A stretch of DNA of 64,000 nucleotides, taken from Cycas panzhihuaensis. Lineage: Eukaryota > Cycadophyta. Below are positions 56,670 to 64,000 of the stretch, piece after piece. The stretch lies in the NCBI GenBank assembly GCA_023213395.1, contig CM041465.1, positions 19,716,001 through 19,780,000 on the forward strand, given 5' to 3'. Numbering within the stretch: the stretch's first letter is position 1; each line of letters begins with the position of its first letter. The translations under genes were made by a program, and so were the position numbers. The notes under the pieces are model-generated. The model was not told the origin of the DNA, searched no databases, and saw only the letters and a program-made list of their open reading frames with translations.

Positions 56670-58170
56670 TTTGGGGCATCATCTCCTGGTTGATGTGATC
56701 CCTCTCTTGGGGACCACATCCCTCCGAGACTCCTCCTTAGTCTTCATGAGCTTCTTGCCTCGCTCCCCTCATCCTGTGGCCTCCTAAGGGTCATCACCAC
56801 CATGTGGGTCTATGTCTTGCTCCGCGCTAACCTCGATGCCATGTCCTTTATCAATCGATCGTATCAGTCCTGGATATGATCTTGCTCCATCTCTACGGGG
56901 CAGAGCCTCTCCTCCATCCCCTAGAGGTGCTCCTCCATCACTGCTAGTTGGATATGGCTCTCCATATCCCCTCTAGCTCCTCCTTGAGCCTTCAGCACAT
57001 GCACCCGACTCTGTAGAGCATCCCTCTCTACTCGGGTGGTGTCCAACTCTCCCTGCTACCTGAATAGCATCCAATTGTGCCATGAGATTCATAACTATGA
57101 TGGTAGCCTAGTCCATCCTCTCTCCCACCTTGCATCAGCGCACTGCATCTATCCATCCTCCTAATATATCTCTATAGTTCTATTTCTGGGATACCTAGAA
57201 TAAAATGCATAAGGTAATCAACTTCCTTACCTAAGGAACACCTGACATAACCATAGTTTGGAGAGGAATCCCTTGCCTCTTCTACCTGTCCAAGCCTGTA
57301 AAGAACATAGTTGCCTCCCTATGTGTTGCCTCGTTATTAGGCAACGCTCCTAGTGTCACTGGCCTCCCCATCGCCAGTACTCCCAGTATCCTCCTAATGT
57401 CCCTAGGCATCACTAATATGTCTCCCACTTGGGGTAGGTGAAAGAGATGTCTCCTCCTGTCCTAGTATGACATTATATCAACCAATAAACGCTGATCTGA
57501 TGCGTACTGAGGTATCCTCATGACCTTCAATAGGCCACATCTCTACAAGATCTTCCTATCCTCTCTTATCATCATCTCACTAAAGCTAAGCATCTCCATT
57601 CTGATGTTCTTGCGGTTCTCCACCATGGTCATGACCTGCAAAACACCATAAAATAAGTTAGACCTTGACCTATACTCATTCCTCATCCCCTAGACTGCCT
57701 CTTGGCCTCTCCTGGTCAAGATTTGGGGTCCCTCGGGCCCCCACTCTCTTTTTCTTCTATAGTTCTGCCTTTGCACTGCACCAAACTTCATGGTACCACA
57801 GAGTTTGGCCTAGGTCCTATGGCAATCAAGGCCCTACGGCAAAGAGTATGGCACCACGATCTTTATCGTGGTATGAATAGCACCCCCCCAAAAGGGAGGG
57901 TTTTCTGCCTAAAAAAATAAACCTACATAAAAAACATAAAAAGTAATAAATTTTAAAACGTCAGATGGGTTATGGTTTCGAAGATCCACTCACTGGATCT
58001 AGCCGAGCGCTCGCCATCTCATCTCTACAATCTAAACGGCTATCCTCTGACTCCAATCCGATGGTCCGATCTCCCTCCGTGTACCTCTAAAGTCGGGTAG
58101 TGCTCCGCTGCATAAGGAAATGGCTCTGGATTCGTTCAAGAGCTCGTGAAAATGAATCCCATTTTCATCG
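56670..58170 (-). pseudogene. Antisense plant-mobile-domain-like gene of Tat-2
   Basis: Minus-strand model parallel to Tat-1: TATA at 58176-58185; exon 1 about 58160-57994 (MGFIFTSS, stop, then PEPFPYAAEHYPTLEVH); intron 1 57993-57636 (GTGAGT...TGCAG); exon 2 from 57635 with RKNIRMEMLSF, RCGLLKVMRIPQYASDQRLL, HLFHLPQVGDILVMPRDI, MSGVP and NYRDILGGWIDAVR. The acidic middle region of Tat-1 is missing, and the coiled-coil part follows (ELDTTRVERDALQSRV, MEERLCPVEMEQDHIQD), ending LGGMWSPREGSHQPGDD near 56680. Stops are more frequent than in Tat-1. Conservation of exons, splice sites and TATA between two diverged elements supports a real gene. Confidence 0.68.
57781..57808. promoter_or_regulatory. 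GGTACC-centred imperfect palindrome in antisense intron 1 (Tat-2)
   Basis: Arms CCAAACT / AGTTTGG around TGGTACCA, with mismatched pairs between arm and core. It occupies the same place as 37004-37031 of Tat-1. 57855-57872 (CCACGAT...ATCGTGG) is a second hairpin there. Confidence 0.6.
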
Positions 58171-58175
58171 TTTTT

Positions 58176-58185
58176 CCTTATATAG
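58176..58185 (-). promoter_or_regulatory. TATA box of the antisense PMD gene (Tat-2)
   Basis: Minus strand CTATATAAGG followed by GAAA, identical to the Tat-1 site at 37523-37532. Confidence 0.7.
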
Positions 58186-58723
58186 GCAGGGGCTCTAACG
58201 GGCACTATCTCTGTTTTTGCTTTTATTATAGCCATTTGGATCATTCCTTACCCTCAATCACCTTTGCCTTGTAGCCCTGTCTTCTGTTGCGCTCCCATAG
58301 CCTTGGTTTCGCTCTTTCTTGCAGATGCATTAATGGCACCTCGTAGATGCATTTTCGTAGGGTCCTTCTACCTCGTTTTGAATGCCACTCCCATGCATGC
58401 TCAAGTTTATACTCGTTTGGCTTGTTTCACCATGCCAGACCTATTTCTACAGCCTATTCCTACCCTTAGGGTCTCCAAAAGGAATGCTCCCCCTATCTGG
58501 GGTCATTCTTTGCTTTCCAAAGCAACCTTTGGCATCCTAGGGTGCCCTTTTGCTGCCCGCTCTCAGCCAATAGTTGGGTAGCCTGTTCTTGTCCCTGGGT
58601 AGCCTCATTGCTAGGTCCTCCTGCCCTTCACAACCATTTATTGCTTGCCATATGAGCCTCTTTTTGCTTCGACTCTTACATTATCGTATATTTTCTCCAC
58701 CTAGACATTTCCTTTCATCATCT

Positions 58724-59127
58724 ATGTCTCTCTTCATCTTTACCAATGGTAAAAGCCACGGTAACCCTGGACCTTCTGTCACTGCATGGATTCCTCACAG
58801 CCCTTTCGAACATGACTTCCTGTGTTCTGGAATCTTCCTCCCCAAGGCCACCAATAACAAAGCCGAGTACATGGCATGCACTCTATTTCCATCATGGATC
58901 TATTGTTCTTCTTTGTGACTCCCAGGTGGTGGTGTCCCATCTCACCCAGGTTTATCGGGTGTGATGCCCTCACTTGAGAGCCTTCACTTTGACTGCCAGA
59001 TCCTTGTTGGCTAATTTCTAATTTGTCAACATCTGATACATTCCTCGAGCCCTCAATGCTGAGGCAGATAGCCTCATTCACCTTATTCTTGAGCACTGCC
59101 TCCCTCTTCTTATTGACCACACTTGAG
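58724..59127 (+). pseudogene. Second RNase H of Tat-2, degraded
   Basis: From ATG 58724: FIFTNGKSHGNPGPS (catalytic Asp is Asn), TNNKAEY (Glu is Lys), then a deletion of about 11 codons with a frameshift near 58880, YFHHGSIVLLCDSQVVVSHL (third Asp kept) and YIPRALNAEADSLIHL (fourth Asp kept). It aligns with 38038-38469 throughout, so the domain belonged to the common ancestor of both subfamilies. Confidence 0.8.
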
Positions 59128-59364
59128 ATTTGCCTAGTCACCCTGTCACCTAAATCTCAGGCTGTCATATAGATCACTTTATGACCCGTTCATACATCTG
59201 AAAGCTAGTCGCTAATCAGGTTAAACTATGATGACTACCAGGTTTGTTCATTCACATAACATCCTCATACACATCTCTTTGCATTTTCATGATGGGGGCA
59301 ATCCCCTCATCCTTCTTAGCTTCCAATCGATTTCTCGGGTGGCACATAGGCAACCCCTATGTTG
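59128..59364 (+). other. Tat-2 3' untranslated remnant, deletion junction
   Basis: Aligns with 38470-38705 of Tat-1 and stops at GTTGTCTC, where it is fused to LTR sequence. The PPT is gone. Confidence 0.75.
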
Positions 59365-61432
59365 TCTCAAAACCCTCAATATTTTATGACTCTTGGATGA
59401 TTTTTGGCTCTTCAACATAGCTATTTTCTGCTACAACTTTTGCTCTTCCTCTCTTCCTCCCATAGGTGCATCTACAGGCCTGTGTTTTCTACAACTCCAA
59501 CTCAGGATCCGCCTACAACAGTCCTTCTCCATGGTGGAAAGCTTCTCTTCAGACATTCTCAAGCAAGTTTAGGTGTGGTTCTCTTCCAACTCACCCTAGC
59601 AAGTGTCTCTTTTAGCCACCTCTTGGGATATCTCCTACAAAACCTTGCAGGAACCCTCCTCTACACTGGTTGCAAGGGCAAACCTACCCTATATTTAGCC
59701 CAACAAGTCCTCTAAACCCTTTTTTCAAGATTTATGGTATGTTATTTCTATGTTAGACTCATTTCCTTGTTTGTTTGCTTGCTTCCTTCATGATTGACTG
59801 TAGCAAACACTATTTCCATTAAGTTGGGCCTATTATTTCTGGGTTTTCACCTTTCTTCTGCTAATTTTCCTTAAGGAAGTAATAGGAGAAGATCCATAAA
59901 GGTTGGGTGAAGAGAGTAAGGTAGGGGCAGCCCCCCACTTAGTCCTACTCTCTAAGGACAATCCCCTTCCCACCTTTCCTCTCTTGCTCCCATGCTTCTC
60001 TTAGGATAATTGGGAGTAGGTGAGCTTTAGGCCTGTACTAGATTATCAACCTTTGTAGCCCCTTACTGTGCTGATTCTAGGCTTGCATGCCTCCCATTTA
60101 GACCCTGGTCGTGTCCCTAATGTTGCTTGGTATCTCTTAAAAGCTTCTATAGGGGTTTATACACTAGATTACTGCTCATAGCAACTCCATACCTTGACAT
60201 CTCTCCAATGCTTTGTTATATTTATCCTCATATTTTTTGCTGTCACAAGTTGTTATGTACCCTCATCTTACTATGCTAAAAGGTCGTGTAGAGAACCTAG
60301 TGGAGGGTTTAACCATCTAGAGGCTTCCCTTCACTCTATCTTGCTTGATGTATATGTTTGCTTGAGGGAGGATTTAGAGTTATTTTCCTAACTTGACATA
60401 ACAATTTGATATATAAATCACATATGCTTGCATATATATATATCTCTTTGCAGCCCCTTCTCAGAAGGGATAAGTTCTTATATGTGTAGGTTGGAGTGGT
60501 TTTGTGCAAAAGGAAAATGCTTCCAAACCTGGGTACATTTTTTCCTCTTTTCCTTTCTTTCATTCCGATCGCTTCCTTTCGTTCCACTTTTCTTTTCACA
60601 AGGGGAAGGTAAGGAAGCCCCCATCCTTCACATTGATCTTAGCCACACATCCATCGATTGGCATGAGGGTGTGCGTCGCATGTGCGTGAGGTCTCCCGTC
60701 GGTTGCTACACCTCCCAGGTATGCACATCTATTCCTTTATCCTCCATCATCCCTTTTTTGCTTTTATTAAAATCTATGTTCTAGCTAACTAGACCACATG
60801 AAAGTAAAGGGTTAAATGGTATTGATTATTTGCACTTATATGCTTGTATGACATATGTTTGTTTCATATAAGAAAAGGGCGTTGTAGGAACCCCCCTTAT
60901 TTCCTTCTTCCTCTTCTTACTAATCCAAACATATCCTTTAGGTATATTCCATTTGGCATCACTTGCTTGTACATGTACCACTTAATCTTTTTCCTTCCTG
61001 CCCCTTTAGTTGTTAAATGAAAACTCGGTCTAAGTACTTCCCTCTCTCCCTTGGTCCTATTTGCATTGACCAAATAGCCAAGAGAGACCCGCTTACAGCG
61101 TAGGATTTCATCTACTCCATTTACTCTTGTTTCCCTTTACCATAGGGAAACTCTTTGAGGATTCCTCCTCTTCCTTTCCGGGCATCCAAGGGTGGGAGGA
61201 CCTTCCTCTCGAGTCCATCTAGGCTACCCACTATATGCACTCTGTCTTCCAGTTTGAGGGCTACTTTAAGGTAATTGGGTGCCATTTGTAGGTCTCGAAC
61301 TTGCGCTCTGGTGTATGGGGCATCTTGCATGGTACTTTCTTTACTTGTAGATTTTCACCCACACATTCGACATCATTGTTGACTACCATTACTCCTACCG
61401 AGCATAGTGATTATCCCGTAAATGCACATCTA
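59365..61432 (+). repeat. Tat-2 3' LTR, 5'-truncated
   Basis: Aligns with 49924-52009 of the 5' LTR and ends TGCACATCTA followed by CATGG. About 677 bp of LTR 5' end, including the G-box and TATA box, are deleted. Confidence 0.9.
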
Positions 61433-61434
61433 CA

Positions 61435-61446
61435 TGGTATTGGAGC
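61435..61446 (+). other. Element X primer binding site (split by Tat-2)
   Basis: TGGTATTGGAGC, two changes from the initiator-Met complement. Its first bases are within the CATGG duplication and also stand at 49244-49246. Confidence 0.65.
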
Positions 61447-63506
61447 TTGCACATACTTTGTCCAGTAGGTTTTTTTAAAAATTGGTGAACAAAGATTTGT
61501 TTCCTCATAATGATACCTTATTCTCACTTTTTCTCCTTTGTTTTATAAATTTCTTGGTGTACATAGCTGTTCTTAAGTGATTGAAGTCCATCTATAACTT
61601 GTTTCAACCTCATATTATAGGTATTTAGTGCAATTATAGTGCTAAGAGCTCTCAGTTCTATTTTTTGGATAAAAATGACTCTATTCACATCATTTTAACC
61701 CTAGGTTAAATGAAATCTACTTGTTGGAGCTTCATCTATTTCCTTGGTGGTGTGAAGCCCTATTCTCAATTAGTAAGTGACCATACAAAGGAGTTTCATA
61801 AATAATTAAGCTCAGATTTGGCCATATTTTCTTCTAGCACCTCCACAAAATTTTCACACTTATTTTGGCCTTATTTTAAGGTAAATCACCTTTAAATATG
61901 CCTGACTAGACCTTACATCCTCCTTTGATTAGATCTTGAGTGAATTTCATTTAAAATAGTGGAAATTTAGGTCCTGTTTCATCACAGAAGTCACTCATGG
62001 CTATATGCAGTGTGTGTGACCTTCATGAATTTTTAATAGAGAAAATATTATATTTCTATCTTTATTTTCTTACTAAGGTTGATATAATTAAGTTAAATTT
62101 AATCTTTGTTTGAGTTTTAGATCATTAGACCCCTCCATCTAGTTATATTCATTATCATGTGTCTATTTTTTAGTCATAAGGGGCTGATTTTAAATCATTT
62201 TATGCTATTTTTAATAGATTTTATAAAATAAAAAATGTTATTCTATATTTCATAAAGTTCTAGGTCTATTAGCTCCTTAGTCAGTGTAATGAGTGGTCAC
62301 ATGCATTAGTTCTATGACTAGGGGCTATTTTTTAAAGGGGCTTAAGCCCATCTTTCATAAGTTATTTGCATTAAAGGGTACCTATCACTATTTTTATAAT
62401 ATCTTTGCAACTGGGTGTCTATTTTTTAAACTGTTTAAACCACCAAAAAGCAGACTTAAAGGGCTATAGTTTAGAATTAATTTGACCTAATTTGAGCCTA
62501 TTTTATAGAAGTTCTAGGCTATCAAATTTGGGCTTTATATTTAATCTTCTTTATGCCTTTTCCTCATCACTTGAAGGTTAAATTCTATTTTTCATAAGAT
62601 TTATTACTATTATATACTATTGTTGATCATTAATTAGCTACCCTAATCTATTTTTTGGGCTAATAAAGTGTTTGTGGTTGGTTTTTTATAGGTGTTCTCC
62701 TTAGAGATTGAAGTGGCTCTTCTTAGTGCAAACCCACTTAAAGAGCTTTCTAAACCTCTCCTTTTTCTTTAATTACTTACATTTACTTTTACTTCTTAGC
62801 TTTTATTTTTAAAAGGAACCCTTGTTTATAAGTGACTTACTCTAAAATCAATACTAAACTTTAAATATTAACTAAGATAAATCTTGAATTAATAAGATAA
62901 CTTTACTAGTCTTGTAAGGGAAATAGTTAAGACCCCTAAAGTTACCACTCTGTACATGTCATTAGTCTTTCTCTAATTTGCTAAGGAAACCATTGGCTAT
63001 TAGGTGTATTAAGTGGTAGGTTGCGGTGGTAAACTTTTCTTGGTACTTGGATACTAGGCTAGACCTATAGGGGGTGAATGCCTTGGTTGTTAAGTTATTA
63101 CTATTAGATTTGTTACTAGGCAAAAGTTAGACGTAGGCAGATATATAAAACAAGGGGGTCCTTAACCTTCATAGTAGCCCACATACTAAGGTATATAGAA
63201 CCTTAAGTTCACATACTAGTATATAGGTTCCTTAGTTTACCACTTATAGGTAGGCATCATAAGATAAAATAGTAATCAAGAACTTTTCTAGAGACTCTTA
63301 AACTTAGAATTCTAGATTAATAGTCCCCTAGGTAGATTAGTATACAAAGCACTTATAACTTAAAATCTAAAATAAAAAGACACTTAGAAAATGACATCAC
63401 AAATGTTATTATCTAACACAATGGTATTAACAACTTTATTCTTTAGAAGAAATAAGTTAAAAACTTGCTTATTATACATGACTTTTGAGCCTATATTAAT
63501 AGTGAC
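61447..63506 (+). other. Element X leader, no gene found
   Basis: AT-rich and about 2 kb, a size similar to the Copia-1/2 leaders, with no supported frame. The word CTATTTTTT occurs five times between 61658 and 62656 at irregular spacing. Confidence 0.5.
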
Positions 63507-63830
63507 ATACCCTTACCTGGACCTACCATAGATCCCGATGACTCTACCATAGTCATTCCTCCTAATCCTATTATCTTAGATAACTTTAAAGCTAAGGATA
63601 ATATTATTTTATCCTTCCTCCACTTGGCAGTAGAATACCATGTGGACTAAAACTTTAAGACAACCCAAACCTGTAACAATCTTATAGAAATCTTCTAAGA
63701 ATTTTTTAAAAATTAAACAAAATGGCCTCCAAATACACTTGCCAAATATTCAATCAAGAGAGTAATGATATAAAATTACTTGAATACTTACAACATACAA
63801 ATATAAAATGGTATGAAATGAACATAAACT
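63507..63830 (+). pseudogene. Possible degraded gag start of element X
   Basis: One frame reads PGPTIDPDDSTIVIPPNPI, LDNFKAKDNIILSFLHLAVE and, after a stop at 63648, further protein-like words (TKWPPNTLAKYSIKRVMI) broken by stops. It is at the place where gag would follow the leader. I do not recognise the family; assignment rests on position and protein-like composition only. Confidence 0.35.
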
Positions 63831-64000
63831 AAATAGATACAAGGTTATTAAAAGATCTTGTAAATTACTGATGATAAAGAATCCCTCTTTGAGATGAGGT
63901 CCCCTCCATAAATCTCCTTAAAAGGGCAAAAAATATTGTAGTCTAAGACTTCTCTAATGATAATCAAATAAGGCCATAAATCCTCCTTAAATAGGCAACC

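Larger units (their letters stand above)
49247..61432 (+). mobile_element. Tat-2: non-autonomous Tat-type element lacking RT and integrase
   Basis: 12.2 kb with a perfect CATGG target duplication. The 5' LTR is full length (49247-52009); the 3' LTR is truncated at its left (59365-61432). Gag and protease align well with Tat-1, then the RT-RNaseH-INT block (about 3.4 kb in Tat-1) is absent, and alignment resumes at 55947. The antisense PMD gene and second RNase H are retained in degraded form. LTR sequence is clearly related to Tat-1 but diverged, so it is a separate subfamily. It would depend on a partner for RT and integrase. Confidence 0.9.

Noticed and set aside
61658-62656. Five CTATTTTTT words as a regulatory array
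   Set aside because: Spacing is irregular (about 90 to 500 bases) and the word is common in AT-rich DNA; no further support.

Overview
This window looks like nuclear heterochromatin from a seed plant with a large, repeat-rich genome. The evidence is a decayed fragment of the plant-specific cellulose-synthase-like D (CSLD) family, several plant Ty1/Copia and Ty3/Gypsy lineages, PBS sequences complementary to plant initiator-Met tRNA, and a Tat-type Gypsy element. A gymnosperm would fit but cannot be proved from the sequence. I see no intact host gene, rRNA, tRNA or CRISPR array. Nearly everything is nested, decayed LTR retrotransposons.

Layout. 1-600 is a very C-poor, G-run-rich low-complexity tract. 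1255-1667 is a CSLD gene fragment that ends exactly at a minus-strand PBS/LTR junction (1656-1971). 2062-13798 is a minus-strand LTR element with no recognisable genes (LARD-like); its left LTR is split by a complete Copia element (Copia-1, 2255-9892). 13804-18482 is a minus-strand chromovirus-like Gypsy element (Gypsy-R). Its 5' end is interrupted by Copia-2 (18483-42969, same family as Copia-1), and Copia-2 is itself split by a 16.9-kb Tat-type Gypsy element (Tat-1, 24732-41610, perfect 5-bp target duplication). 42975-44600 is unassigned. 44659-48872 is a third, 5'-truncated Copia (Copia-3) of another lineage. From about 48852 to the window end runs the 5' part of an unidentified LTR element (element X), whose PBS is split by a second Tat-type element (Tat-2, 49247-61432, perfect 5-bp target duplication).

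The most interesting content lies in the two Tat elements. Besides gag-pol, both carry downstream (a) an antisense gene with its own TATA box, conserved GT-AG introns, a plant-mobile-domain-like (PMD) region and a coiled-coil tail, and (b) a sense-strand second RNase H domain placed after the antisense gene, just before the 3' LTR. Tat-2 has lost RT, RNase H and integrase but still has gag-protease, the antisense gene and the second RNase H region, so it looks like a non-autonomous partner. A palindrome centred on GGTACC sits in the first intron of the antisense gene in both elements, and related palindromes lie in the LTR promoters.

All coding regions are broken by stops and frameshifts, mostly of the C-to-T / G-to-A kind expected from methylated-cytosine decay. 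Several catalytic Asp codons have become Asn this way.
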